NCBI GenBank assembly: GCA_938023075.1
Contig: CALHDG010000130.1
Coordinates: 19,851-83,850, forward strand
Direction of reading: 5' to 3'
From: an uncultured Chitinophagales bacterium
GTDB taxonomy: Bacteria > Bacteroidota > Bacteroidia > Chitinophagales > JAHDHT01
DNA length: 64,000 nt
A program made the translations under genes and the position numbers. The stretch's first letter is position 1; each line of letters begins with the position of its first letter. Shown piece after piece: positions 1-8,590 of this stretch. The notes beneath the pieces are model-generated. The model had not been told where the DNA came from and made no database searches. It was given only the letters and a program-made list of their open reading frames with translations.

Positions 1-149
1 GAGCCAGATACTAAGGCAGACAAGCAAAGTAAAATTAGGATAGCCAATAAAGCAATCAGCAAGCCTCCGTTTAAGGCAGGCAGCCAAGTCGCTTCTGTTA
101 AAAATGATAGTACTAACGGGTAATATTCTCCTTCAGGATTATTTTCCAA
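1..149 (-). CDS. gldE: GldE-like CNNM/CBS membrane protein, N-terminal part only
   Basis: This is a partial gene running off the left edge. Reading the minus strand from a TTG at 149 gives about 49 residues: an acidic start followed by a hydrophobic helix ending in a CLSALVSGS motif. In GldE and related TlyC/CNNM proteins the first membrane helix ends in LVSGSE followed by AFFSL. No ATG lies between the upstream in-frame stop and this point, so TTG is the likely start; other TTG starts occur in the window. The gene lies downstream of ssb and mutY on the same strand, the order I recall for flavobacterial mutY-ssb-gldE-gldD loci, where GldE supports gliding motility and type IX secretion. Only the N-terminus is seen, so CBS and CorC domains cannot be checked. 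Confidence 0.6.
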   Translation of the reverse strand, partial: MENNPEGEYYPLVLSFLTEATWLPALNGGLLIALLAILILLCLSALVSG

Positions 150-167
150 ATTGTTCAGGTTTTTGTT

Positions 168-192
168 AAACCAATTGGTTTATACCAATTGG
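168..192. promoter_or_regulatory. CCAATTGG palindromes between ssb and gldE
   Basis: A perfect 14-bp palindrome, AAACCAATTGGTTT (168-181), is followed by a second CCAATTGG (185-192), about 20 bp upstream of the putative gldE start. It could be an operator or part of a small dispersed inverted repeat, since similar ATACCAA(A)TT words occur at 50081. The rest of the 150-375 gap shows only AT-rich sequence. Confidence 0.3.
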
Positions 193-375
193 ATTATTTA
201 AATATAGCATAAGTTTTAATATTAAAACAGAAAAGATTGCCGTAAAAAAAACGGGGATTGGTTAAGTGGCATAGCAATTTTGTAGTTAAAAATTTTTTAG
301 CTAAAAGTCGTGTATAACAAAGCATCTTAATATTAAAACTGAAATTATAAAACATTTTATGATTAAATTGATATT

Positions 376-903
376 TTAAAAAGGCAAATCATCTTCAATG
401 TCTTGCACGGTTTCTGTTGGTGATGTTTCAATAAATTGTGGTTTTGGTGGCACTTCAGTTGGTGTATTGGCGGAAACTGTAGCTGCCGCTGCTGTAGTTG
501 CTGCCGGAGTATTAGCTGTTGGTGCAGTAGCCGGTTGAACGTAAGAGCCTGAAGATGCGCCACTTTCAGCACTTCTTCTATTTAGCATAACCATATTACT
601 TACTTCTATTTCGGTAATGTATTTTTTATTGCCATCGGCATCATCCCAACTGCGGTTTTTTATTTTACCCTCTACATAAATTGAATCTCCTTTTTTTAAA
701 TATTTTTCTGCTACTTCAGCCAAACCCCGCCACATTACAATATTGTGCCATTCGGTTGTATCAACGCGTTCTCCACTTTTTGAAGTATACGAATCTGAAG
801 TAGCCAACGAAAAACTGGCTTTGGGCACCCCGCTTTCAAAGTATTTCATTTCAGGGTCTCTACCCAAGTTGCCAACTAAAATTACTTTATTTACTCCTCT
901 CAT
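376..903 (-). CDS. ssb: Single-stranded DNA-binding protein
   Basis: SSB coats single-stranded DNA in replication, recombination and repair. The 175-residue protein has the classical OB-fold N-terminus (MRGVNKVILVGNLGRDPE at 1-18, then TTEWHNIVMWRGLAEVAEKY) and ends in the acidic C-terminal tip DIEDDLPF that recruits partner proteins. Between them is a roughly 55-residue linker rich in Ala, Thr and Pro. It lies 15 bp downstream of mutY and is probably co-transcribed with it and with gldE, a pairing of repair genes. The ATG start at 903 fits the family N-terminus exactly. Identity is essentially certain. Confidence 0.96.
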   Translation of the reverse strand: MRGVNKVILVGNLGRDPEMKYFESGVPKASFSLATSDSYTSKSGERVDTTEWHNIVMWRGLAEVAEKYLKKGDSIYVEGKIKNRSWDDADGNKKYITEIEVSNMVMLNRRSAESGASSGSYVQPATAPTANTPAATTAAAATVSANTPTEVPPKPQFIETSPTETVQDIEDDLPF

Positions 904-918
904 ATTTTATTATCAATG

Positions 919-1986
919 CTATTTCAAATTTAAAAATAACAACTTATCATTTAAAAAACAATCAATTATTTTCGGAAATGCAAAATTGTGGATTTCTTTT
1001 TCGTTAACAGCCATCCAATTTTTATGTTTTTTAAGTGCTTTTGTGAGCTTAACTTCAATGAAACGCGCATTAATTTTTTGATGAGTTAGTGTTTGTTTAT
1101 AAATAGTAGAGACATTTTTTATGCCATAAGTTGCGTTCTTTAATAATAAATTAACTTGGTCTGAATATACAGACTCATCTACAAATGTGGTTTTATTCAC
1201 TTCAATTAAAGGAAACTGGTATAAATGCAACCATATATCTTTTTCCATTCTTTTATGAAGGTACACTTTATTTTTATTTTTTATCTTACAATAAAGAAAA
1301 TAGCGATCTTTTTTAATTATTTTATTAGTTTTTACTGGTAAAGTATCTACTTTTTTGTTTTGGTAAGCCCAACATTTTTTATTCAGTGGACAATTACTAC
1401 AACTAGCTTTTTTGGGGCTACATACAGTCGCTCCAAAATCCATAATTGCTTGGTTATAAGTTGCAGAATCTTTGGTATATAAATTGGTTTTAGCTAATAC
1501 GTTAAAATGTTTTTTTCCTAAGGTTGAGTTTATCGCAATATCCACCCCAAAATACCTGGAAAGCACTCTGTAAACGTTACCATCTACCACCGCACATTGT
1601 TCATTAAAGGCAAAAGATGCGATGGCAGCAGCCGTATATTCGCCAACACCTTTCAATTTCAACAAATCCTTATAATTGTCAGGAAACTGACTATTTAAAT
1701 TTTCCACAATAAAGCGGGCGGTTTCATGCATATTTCTAGCTCTTGAATAATAGCCTAAACCTTGCCATAATTTCATCACTTCATCAAGCGGGGCAGCCGC
1801 TAAATCCTCTATTTCCGGGTATTTTTGCTTAAATTTCAAAAAGTAGGGAGTAGCCTGTTGAACACGGGTTTGTTGTAGTAAAACTTCTGATAACCAGATA
1901 CTATACACATCAAAATATTGTTTCCAAGGTAATTTTCGGCTCGTTTTTTGATACCACTTTAGTAGATTATGTTGAAAGCTATTCAT
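919..1986 (-). CDS. mutY: A/G-specific adenine DNA glycosylase MutY
   Basis: MutY removes adenine mispaired with 8-oxoguanine. The 355-residue protein shows the HhH-GPD fold: the catalytic Glu in SEVLLQQTRV (E34), the LKGVGEYTAAAIASFAF helix-hairpin-helix region, and the catalytic Asp in VDGNVYRVLSR (D135). The [4Fe-4S] ligands are C189, C196, C199 and C205, with the canonical C-x6-C-x2-C-x5-C spacing. Residues after about 225 form the Nudix-like C-terminal domain that reads 8-oxoG. It heads the minus-strand run mutY-ssb-gldE and is divergent from the HU gene. The start is ATG at 1986. Confidence 0.96.
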   Translation of the reverse strand: MNSFQHNLLKWYQKTSRKLPWKQYFDVYSIWLSEVLLQQTRVQQATPYFLKFKQKYPEIEDLAAAPLDEVMKLWQGLGYYSRARNMHETARFIVENLNSQFPDNYKDLLKLKGVGEYTAAAIASFAFNEQCAVVDGNVYRVLSRYFGVDIAINSTLGKKHFNVLAKTNLYTKDSATYNQAIMDFGATVCSPKKASCSNCPLNKKCWAYQNKKVDTLPVKTNKIIKKDRYFLYCKIKNKNKVYLHKRMEKDIWLHLYQFPLIEVNKTTFVDESVYSDQVNLLLKNATYGIKNVSTIYKQTLTHQKINARFIEVKLTKALKKHKNWMAVNEKEIHNFAFPKIIDCFLNDKLLFLNLK

Positions 1987-2099
1987 TTATATAAGTAAAA
2001 AAAGAAAAATTTATTTTATTTTGCGAATAAATTTAGCAGATTTGCGTTAATGAATGCTAAAAACATTAGAGAACAGATTAATTTTACCAATATAAATTT

Positions 2100-2393
2100 A
2101 TGAGGAAAGCAGATTTAATAACTAGTATTGCCGAGAAGACCGGCGTACCAAAAGTGGATGTTTTAGTTTCACTTGAAGCTTTTTTTAAAGAAGTAAAAGT
2201 TTCATTGGAAAAGGGTGAAAATGTTTACATTAGGGGATTTGGCAGTTTTATAACCAAAAAACGAGCTAAAAAGATTGGCAGAAATATTAAAAAGAATATC
2301 GCCATCGAAATTCCTGAACATCACATTCCTTCGTTTAAACCGGCAAAGGTTTTTACGGAAATGGTGAAAAAAAGTAAGCAAATAAAATCCTAA
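2100..2393 (+). CDS. hup: HU-family DNA-binding protein
   Basis: This is a small nucleoid protein of 97 residues. It begins MRKADLITSIAEKTGVPKVDV and carries the HU signature: a GFGSF core followed by the DNA-binding arm (KKNIAIEIPEHHIPSFKPAKVF). It is slightly longer than E. coli HU, with a basic tail (KKSKQIKS), as is common in Bacteroidota. It starts the plus-strand run HU-TPR-small basic protein-RNase G, divergent from mutY. No Shine-Dalgarno sequence is visible before the ATG, as usual in this phylum. IHF cannot be excluded by sequence alone, but HU is the better call. Confidence 0.93.
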   Translation: MRKADLITSIAEKTGVPKVDVLVSLEAFFKEVKVSLEKGENVYIRGFGSFITKKRAKKIGRNIKKNIAIEIPEHHIPSFKPAKVFTEMVKKSKQIKS

Positions 2394-2415
2394 GTTAAAA
2401 CCCGTACACGTAGCG

Positions 2416-3237
2416 TTGAAATATCAAGTAGTTTTAATAATTAGTTCTATTACATTAGTCATTTTGCTATTCTTTTTCGGAAGAAACAAGCCCTTGAAAA
2501 AAAATAAAACGACAAATTTTATTACAGAAGGAAGCTTTAACATAAATGAATATTTAAGTATTAATAAAGATAAGCTCTTGATTATTCCCAAAGATTCGAT
2601 CAATTTATTAGAATCTTTGGTGAGCAAACGAAAACCAGACTCTTTAAATATCAGCTATTTGAATCAAATAGCTGATATTTGGAAAAATAATCGTAAGTTT
2701 GCAGCCGCTTCGGAATATTATCGCCGTGTAGCCGTAATTGATTCTACCGCAACACGATGGGAAAATGCCGGAGACAGATTGTATGAAGCATTTGCTTTGG
2801 AACAAGATTCTGTTGTTACAGATTATTTATTGCAACAATCTATTGAGGCTTATCAAACTTCAATTGATATAGATACCACAAGATTTAGCCCTTCGGTTAA
2901 ATTAGCTGAAGTTTTAGTGGATGGAACTAAAAATACAATGGCGGGTGTTACTATTTTATTAGATGTAATAAAAAAAGATCCTGACAATGTTCGAGCTGGG
3001 TTAACGCTTGGTAGACTTTCATTAGTATCCGGTCAATTTGAAAAAGCGATTCTAAGATTAGATCATATATTAAAGTTAGAACCCGATAACACCGAAGCCT
3101 TATTGTATTTGGCTGGCGTTTATGAGCAAACCAATCAAAAGCAAAAAGCGATACAATATTATGAACGTTGCAGAGATTTAAGTAAAAATCCTGAAACACG
3201 TCAGAAAATTGACATATATTTGCAAAAATTAAAATAA
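2416..3237 (+). CDS. Membrane-anchored TPR protein
   Basis: The 273-residue protein opens with a single hydrophobic helix (VVLIISSITLVILLFFFG, about residues 4-21) and no cleavage site, so it is probably anchored in the inner membrane. Several tetratricopeptide repeats follow, for example around ASEYYRRVAVIDSTATRWENA, AGLTLGRLSLVSGQFEKAIL and ALLYLAGVYEQTNQKQKAI. TPRs bind proteins; no enzyme motif is seen. The start used is TTG at 2416, 22 bp after HU, with no ATG near enough to keep the membrane segment. Its position between HU and RNase G recurs in Bacteroidota as far as I recall, but no specific role is known to me. Confidence 0.85.
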   Translation: MKYQVVLIISSITLVILLFFFGRNKPLKKNKTTNFITEGSFNINEYLSINKDKLLIIPKDSINLLESLVSKRKPDSLNISYLNQIADIWKNNRKFAAASEYYRRVAVIDSTATRWENAGDRLYEAFALEQDSVVTDYLLQQSIEAYQTSIDIDTTRFSPSVKLAEVLVDGTKNTMAGVTILLDVIKKDPDNVRAGLTLGRLSLVSGQFEKAILRLDHILKLEPDNTEALLYLAGVYEQTNQKQKAIQYYERCRDLSKNPETRQKIDIYLQKLK

Positions 3238-3252
3238 TAGATCGATTTACAT

Positions 3253-3348
3253 ATGCCTTGCGGAAAAAAGAGAAAAAGACATAAAATTGCTACACACAAA
3301 CGGAAAAAGCGATTAAGAAAAAACAGACACAAAAAGAAAACTAAATAG
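3253..3348 (+). CDS. Tiny basic protein, AURKAIP1/COX24-like
   Basis: This 31-residue ORF is too short for the supplied track. It reads MPCGKKRKRHKIATHKRKK and continues with mostly Lys, Arg and His. The composition and the KRxxHKxxTHKRKKRLRKNRHKKK pattern match the short Bacteroidota proteins annotated with the AURKAIP1/COX24 C-terminal domain, which in mitochondria is ribosomal protein mS38. A ribosome-associated role is therefore likely but inferred. It starts 15 bp after the TPR gene and precedes RNase G, in a cluster concerned with nucleic acids and ribosomes. Confidence 0.8.
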   Translation: MPCGKKRKRHKIATHKRKKRLRKNRHKKKTK

Positions 3349-3474
3349 GTTTAATACATTTGCTTATCTATTTAAGCCTTCGTTTTTATTTTATTAAATT
3401 GTTTAGCCCACAATGAAACACCCGTTTATCCTTAATCTTGGTTTATTTATTAATCTTCCTTAAATAGATTAAGA

Positions 3475-5031
3475 TTGACTAAAGATTTAATTATTAATGC
3501 TTCTAAAAAAGTAACAGAAATTGCTTTATTAGAAGATAAGAACTTAACGGAACTTCACCAGGAAACAGGAGGGAACAACTATCAGGTTGGTGATTTATAT
3601 TTGGGCAAAATAAAAAAAATTATGCCCGGTTTGAATGCTGCATTTGTAGATGTTGGGCATAAAAAAGATGCTTTTTTACATTATACTGATCTTGGACCAA
3701 ATATTCGTTCACTCAATAAATACGTTTGGGAAAGTCATGAGGGTAAAAAACCCAATCCATCATTAGATAATTTTGCTTATGAGCCGGAAATTATCAAAAC
3801 CGGCAAAATTAATCAGGCACTGATTAAAAAGAAGCCTATTTTAGTGCAAATTTTAAAAGAGCCAATCTCAACCAAAGGTCCTCGCTTATCTTGCGAAATT
3901 AACCTTGCCGGTAGATATTTGGTTATCTCTCCATTCACTAAGCATATTAGTATTTCCAAAAAAATTAACTCAAGTGATGAACGCAAACGCCTTCAAAAAT
4001 TAATTGAAAGTATTAAGCCCAAAAATTTTGGTGTAATTGTACGAACCATTGCTCAAGGAAAAAGAGTATCAGAATTGCATCATGATATGCAACAATTGCT
4101 CGAAAAATGGAATAAGGTACAATTGGAGTTAAGCTCTTCAATGCCACCTGAAAAAGTATTTTCAGAGGTAAGCAAAACCAGTTCGTTATTAAGAGATTTA
4201 CTCAATAATTCATTCACAAAAATTTATGTAAACGATAAATTTTATGCCAACGATTTAAAAGCCTACGTTTCAAAGTTAGAACCCGGTAAAGAGAAAATTG
4301 TAAACTACGTTAATAGTAAACGAACTATTTTCGATCAATTTGGTGTAACCAAGCAAATTAAATCTTCTTTTGGCAAAACGGTTACTATGGCTAGCGGTGC
4401 CTATTTGGTAATTGAGCATACCGAAGCCATGCACGTTATTGATGTAAACAGTGGACATAAAGTAGGCGAACGTACCGACCAGGAAAGCCAAGCTTTAGTT
4501 GTTAATCTTGAATCTGCTGCCGAAATAGCCCGGCAACTGCGCTTAAGAGATATTGGTGGAATTATTATTATTGATTTTATTGATATGAAACAACCCGAAA
4601 ACAAAAAAACTTTGTTGAAGCGGGTAAAAGAATGTATGCTGCATGATAGAGCAAAACATACTATTTTACCCTTAAGTCGCTTTGGCTTAATGCAAATTAC
4701 CCGGCAACGTGATAAACCCGAAATAAAAATTAAAACACAGGAAGTATGTGCAACTTGTAATGGTACTGGAAATGTAAAACCCTCCATTTTATTGTTAGAT
4801 GACATTGAAGATAACATCAGCTATCTCTTTAACGAAATGAATATGACGGGATTGAAACTTTATGTACATCCCTATATAGAAGGGTTTATAAAGCGCGGTT
4901 TATTTAACAAACAATGGCAGTGGTATAGAAAATACAAAAAATGGCTTAAAGTACACGCTAATAATGATTATGCCTTAACAGAATATCATTTCTTTGATAA
5001 GTTAGATGAGAAAATACAACTTAAATCGTAG
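3475..5031 (+). CDS. rng: Ribonuclease G/E family endoribonuclease
   Basis: This enzyme cuts single-stranded RNA in rRNA maturation and mRNA decay. It has 518 residues. The S1 domain is at the N-terminus (GDLYLGKIKKIMPGLNAAFVDVG), with an insertion of about 40 residues between DLGPNIRSL and ILVQI. The catalytic metal Asp pair is D323 (HVIDVNSGH) and D367 (IIIIDFIDM), 44 apart as in RNase E/G. The zinc-link CATC (from C425) is followed by NGTGN. There is no long C-terminal scaffold, so it is RNase G-like. The start is TTG at 3475, giving MTKDLIINA, which fits the family. It is the last large gene of the HU-TPR-rng run. Confidence 0.95.
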   Translation: MTKDLIINASKKVTEIALLEDKNLTELHQETGGNNYQVGDLYLGKIKKIMPGLNAAFVDVGHKKDAFLHYTDLGPNIRSLNKYVWESHEGKKPNPSLDNFAYEPEIIKTGKINQALIKKKPILVQILKEPISTKGPRLSCEINLAGRYLVISPFTKHISISKKINSSDERKRLQKLIESIKPKNFGVIVRTIAQGKRVSELHHDMQQLLEKWNKVQLELSSSMPPEKVFSEVSKTSSLLRDLLNNSFTKIYVNDKFYANDLKAYVSKLEPGKEKIVNYVNSKRTIFDQFGVTKQIKSSFGKTVTMASGAYLVIEHTEAMHVIDVNSGHKVGERTDQESQALVVNLESAAEIARQLRLRDIGGIIIIDFIDMKQPENKKTLLKRVKECMLHDRAKHTILPLSRFGLMQITRQRDKPEIKIKTQEVCATCNGTGNVKPSILLLDDIEDNISYLFNEMNMTGLKLYVHPYIEGFIKRGLFNKQWQWYRKYKKWLKVHANNDYALTEYHFFDKLDEKIQLKS

Positions 5032-5085
5032 CCTGATTAAAGATGTATTTTAGAAGAAAACAATAATTATCCGTTAACTACGAAG

Positions 5086-5838
5086 GTGTCTAGGTACTTT
5101 TTTAAAATACAATACAATGGTACCAATTATCACGGATGGCAATATCAACCCAATGCCATCAGTGTTCAAGAAACCATACAAAATCAACTATACAAACTAT
5201 TCAAAAATCAGCAATCTATAGTTGGCTGTGGCAGAACAGATACTGGTGTACATGCCAGCCAATATTATTTTCATTTTGATATAGAAGAAGTTATCGACAT
5301 CAATACGATTCAACACAAACTGAATGGTATGTTGCCTAAAGATATTTATGTGGAAAACATCATTCCTGTCAATGAAAAAGCCCATGCCCGTTTCGATGCT
5401 ACTAAAAGGGCTTATACCTATATCATCTCAACCATAAAAAATCCTTTTTTGATCAACCGGGCGTGGATATATCCATACTATCCACTTGACCTATTACTCA
5501 TGCAACAAGCCGCAACCGATTTTTTACAATACAACGACTTTCCTATGCTTTGCAAAACCGGCAGTGATGTTACCCATTTTCGGTGCACTATTTTTAAAAG
5601 CAAGTTGATCCATCAAACAGACAAACATCAAATTATTTATCAAATAGAAGCTAACCGCTTTTTACGAAATATGATTAGACGCTTAACAGGCTTATTAGTT
5701 CAAATTGGCAGAGGCAAACTTAGCATTGAAACCTTTAATGAAACGCTACAAAACAAAAGCCAATTTAAATATATTACCCTTGCCCCGCCAGAAGGTTTGT
5801 ATTTGAGTGGAGTGGAGTACGATTTTATAGAAAAATAA
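5086..5838 (+). CDS. truA: tRNA pseudouridine(38-40) synthase TruA
   Basis: TruA isomerises uridines 38-40 in the tRNA anticodon stem. The 250-residue protein has the expected N-terminus (YFFKIQYNGTNYHGWQYQP) and the catalytic motif CGRTDTGVHA with Asp52. The later motifs RAYTYII and NRFLRNMIRRLTGLLVQIGRG complete the fold. The start is GTG at 5086, 54 bp after rng. It is convergent with moaA, with only 7 bp between the stops. Confidence 0.95.
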   Translation: MSRYFFKIQYNGTNYHGWQYQPNAISVQETIQNQLYKLFKNQQSIVGCGRTDTGVHASQYYFHFDIEEVIDINTIQHKLNGMLPKDIYVENIIPVNEKAHARFDATKRAYTYIISTIKNPFLINRAWIYPYYPLDLLLMQQAATDFLQYNDFPMLCKTGSDVTHFRCTIFKSKLIHQTDKHQIIYQIEANRFLRNMIRRLTGLLVQIGRGKLSIETFNETLQNKSQFKYITLAPPEGLYLSGVEYDFIEK

Positions 5839-5845
5839 AATCAAC

Positions 5846-6835
5846 TCACCCCCCAATAGTAGACATCGATTCAAAGCTGTTGGAAACTAAGGTTCGTTTA
5901 GCTTCGGCTTCAAAGCCATTTGCCGGACGATTGTTAAAGGCTTTTAATAAGAGTTGTTTTATCTCCTCGTCATCAGTACCGCTGCGTATTATTTTTTTAA
6001 GATTTATAACGCCTTCATCGTACAAACAGGTTTTTAACATGCCTTGTGCTGTTAATCTGATGCGGTTGCAGGTGCCACAAAAAGTACGGCTAAAAGCAGG
6101 GATCACTCCAAAAGAACCTTTAAAACCTTTTACTCGATAATTTAAAGCGGTACTGTTTGCACCATCTTTCAATTTAAGTAGGCTATGATATTTAGTTTGA
6201 ATACGTTCGATAATTTGTCGATAATTTAAAGCAAGCATTGGTTTTTGGCTATTGGAGCCATTAAAAGGCATTTCTTCAATAAAGCGCACCGCAACCGGAT
6301 GATCTTTAGAAAGCTCCATCATCGGAATAATATCTTCTTCATTTTTATTAGCCATCACCACCATATTTATTTTTAAGGGCATGCCCATTTCCAACAGAGC
6401 ATTGAAAGTTTCCATCACTTTATCAAACTCATTGCGGCGGGTAATTTCATAAAAACGTTTAGGGTTAATACTATCTAAACTTAAATTAATGGATTGGATG
6501 CCCATACGTTTTAAATTGGTTAAGTGAGGACCCACTAAAACCCCATTGGTAGTCATATGAATTTGCTCAATATGTTCCAATTGGTTAATTTGTTGAATGA
6601 ACGTACTAATGTCTTTTCTTAAAAAGGGTTCACCACCGGTAATACGAATTTTTGAAATACCCATAGTAGAAAGCAATTGAACTATGCGATACATTTCTTC
6701 AAAACTGAGGAGTTCTTTTTTCTTTACATATTGAACATTTTCAGGCATACAATAAGTACACCGTAAGTTACATCTATCGGTAACAGCTAAGCGCAAATAA
6801 TTTAGCGGACGGTTATGGTTATCGTATAATTTCAA
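5846..6835 (-). CDS. moaA: GTP 3',8-cyclase MoaA (molybdopterin biosynthesis)
   Basis: MoaA is a radical-SAM enzyme that starts molybdenum cofactor synthesis from GTP. The 329-residue protein has the N-terminal cluster motif CNLRCTYC (C22, C26, C29), GGEPFLRKD for SAM binding, and the second cluster C-x2-C-x13-C (CGTCNRIRLTAQGMLKTC) that binds GTP. It ends in the functionally important Gly-Gly tail (STIGG). No other moa, moe or mob genes are in the window, so here it is a lone cofactor gene. The start is ATG at 6835. Confidence 0.95.
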   Translation of the reverse strand: MKLYDNHNRPLNYLRLAVTDRCNLRCTYCMPENVQYVKKKELLSFEEMYRIVQLLSTMGISKIRITGGEPFLRKDISTFIQQINQLEHIEQIHMTTNGVLVGPHLTNLKRMGIQSINLSLDSINPKRFYEITRRNEFDKVMETFNALLEMGMPLKINMVVMANKNEEDIIPMMELSKDHPVAVRFIEEMPFNGSNSQKPMLALNYRQIIERIQTKYHSLLKLKDGANSTALNYRVKGFKGSFGVIPAFSRTFCGTCNRIRLTAQGMLKTCLYDEGVINLKKIIRSGTDDEEIKQLLLKAFNNRPANGFEAEAKRTLVSNSFESMSTIGG

Positions 6836-7034
6836 ATGAATCTTCTTGCTCTAATAGGCTCAATATAGTAAATATAATTAGAATGCGTGACAAATTTAGG
6901 TGCAACGTACTCCAAAACTCTCTAAAACCTACCGACGTCATAGCGGCTACCTGCATATGCCCGTACACAAGTAAAATTTAATGAGTTTATAACACGGAAG
7001 ATACTGCGCCTACATAGCACATTTTTTTGTTTTG

Positions 7035-7061
7035 TTTTACTATCGAAACTTAAGTTAATTA
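7035..7061 (+). repeat. Solo end of the MITE-like element
   Basis: TTTTACTATCGAAACTTAAG followed by TTAATTA matches the right terminal inverted repeat of the elements at 10356 and 34189 with one change (ACTACCG to ACTATCG). No matching left end is visible in the gene-free stretch 6836-7095, so this is a truncated or decayed copy, 34 bp past the sulfotransferase stop. Nothing else is recognisable in that gap. Confidence 0.7.
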
Positions 7062-7095
7062 TACTTGAACCCCATTACTTGAAAGGGCTGATTAT

Positions 7096-8205
7096 CTATT
7101 TTTTATGGGTATCTAACTGCTTAGAAGAAGCTTTTGAAGCAGGCTTGTACGTTTTATCAAACAACCATTTGCGCTGATACTTTTCTTCGCCCAAAAAAAG
7201 TTGAACTTCTAATTGTTTAATTTTTTGAAACATTTGTTCTTTGTAAGCGGCGTGAGGGTCTTTTTGCTGATGCTTATCCAACCAATTGAATTTGTTACTA
7301 TAATATTGGTCTAACTTTCTAAAAATAAAAACCTCTGTATCGCTTAGGTTTAAAGGTTGTTGCAATTGATGATGGTAGGTGTTTTTTAACGGTGCGGGCG
7401 GCAATACAATATCTAAATCAACATAAAATTGACTGAGTTGATTTTTGGTTTGCTGCAAGTCCTCTTCACTTATTTCATCTGTATAAAAATAATTGATATA
7501 GGGCGTATGACTTAATATTTTATGTACCCAATCATAATTATGAATGGCGTATTTCAAATCATTATCCACTATTTTAATAAATTTAGAGGGCATAACAGCT
7601 TGCGTTTTCAACCCTAAAAATTGAAAAAGATCAGTTAATGTTTCTTGCTTATGATGAAGCAAATCTTCATAATAAACGGTTTTTATTTGGTCAAAGTCAG
7701 CATGTAATTTTTGTTGGAAGCGTTGGTTTTGCCGTTCCCGGAGTTCCATATAATTTATCGCATGCAAAGTGCCTAATCCTTGCAATTCTACATCCACCTT
7801 TTCTTTTATATTACTTACACCGGTTTGCTGTCTAATAGTCCGGTGATATTGATGAGAAACCGCTGCCTTCAACAGGTTTTTTCGCAACAAAAAAATGCAT
7901 TTAAATTGGTTTTCTATAAGATAAGTATACACATCTAAATAATGGTCAAGCTGATTGGGATATTTAAACTTAAAGCCTTTTGATTTGATTTTGCTAAACA
8001 AACGTTTCTTTTCAAAATAAGATAAGGTAGTAGCAACTTGATTTTTATCGAGTTGACGAATTTGTTGCGTACGATTATTTACCTTAATATCTTTCGTATC
8101 AAAAATTTCCATTCTGCATTCAACTTGTGGATGCTGATTTAACAAATCAACCAACATGGTAGAGCCACTCCGTTCAAAAAAAGCAATGAAAAAATTGTTT
8201 CGCAT
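7096..8205 (-). CDS. Sulfotransferase family protein (Stf0/LPS type)
   Basis: The protein is a probable PAPS-dependent sulfotransferase of 369 residues. The 5'-phosphosulfate-binding loop is seen near the start (FFIAFFERSGSTMLVDLLNQ, residues 5-24) and a plausible 3'-phosphate-binding segment follows (RKNLLKAAVSHQYH). The C-terminal 100 residues are basic and helical without a known motif. The acceptor (glycan, lipid or protein) cannot be read from sequence. The neighbouring Wzi-like outer membrane protein would suit a cell-surface polysaccharide role, but that is inference. The start is ATG at 8205, with the loop placed as in the family. Confidence 0.82.
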   Translation of the reverse strand: MRNNFFIAFFERSGSTMLVDLLNQHPQVECRMEIFDTKDIKVNNRTQQIRQLDKNQVATTLSYFEKKRLFSKIKSKGFKFKYPNQLDHYLDVYTYLIENQFKCIFLLRKNLLKAAVSHQYHRTIRQQTGVSNIKEKVDVELQGLGTLHAINYMELRERQNQRFQQKLHADFDQIKTVYYEDLLHHKQETLTDLFQFLGLKTQAVMPSKFIKIVDNDLKYAIHNYDWVHKILSHTPYINYFYTDEISEEDLQQTKNQLSQFYVDLDIVLPPAPLKNTYHHQLQQPLNLSDTEVFIFRKLDQYYSNKFNWLDKHQQKDPHAAYKEQMFQKIKQLEVQLFLGEEKYQRKWLFDKTYKPASKASSKQLDTHKK

Positions 8206-8308
8206 ATTTTCTTATAAAAATAAGACCACAAAATTGAGAAAAGCAACAGTCATATTATATATTCTACCAGAAAAATTCTTTTAAAATTATTTGTACCTTT
8301 AAAAACAA

Positions 8309-8590
8309 ATGACATTAAGACCATCATTATTTTGGGATGTGGATGTAAAAACCATTGACTTACAAAAGCATCGAATTTCAGTTATTGAACGAATTACGCT
8401 TAGAGGGCGTTGGGAGGAATTTAAAACTATGCTTAATTTTTATGGAAAGGAAACCGTTAAAGAAACCTTATTGGAAGTTCGTTATTTAGATAAAGTAACG
8501 CTTGCTTTTTGTAGTACCATTTTTGAAATACCTAAAAGTGAATTTAGATGTTACAAACTCGCACAGTTGAACCCCGAACACTTGGATTAA
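8309..8590 (+). CDS. DUF6922-type small protein, orphan antitoxin-like
   Basis: The 93-residue protein contains the run FWDVDVKTIDLQKHRISVIERI, then RGRWEEFKTMLNFYG, EVRYLDKVTLAFCSTIF and FRCY. This pattern matches the short Bacteroidota DUF6922 proteins as I know them. They are frequently encoded directly before an AbiEii/nucleotidyltransferase-like gene, suggesting an antitoxin or regulator. Here no such partner follows; the next gene is on the other strand and overlaps its stop by 4 bp. A TACCTTTA box just upstream (8294-8301) would give a very short leader. Confidence 0.72.
   Translation: MTLRPSLFWDVDVKTIDLQKHRISVIERITLRGRWEEFKTMLNFYGKETVKETLLEVRYLDKVTLAFCSTIFEIPKSEFRCYKLAQLNPEHLD

Noticed and set aside
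4401-4817. 138-residue minus-strand ORF inside rng
   Set aside because: Antisense shadow of a clearly recognised RNase G.
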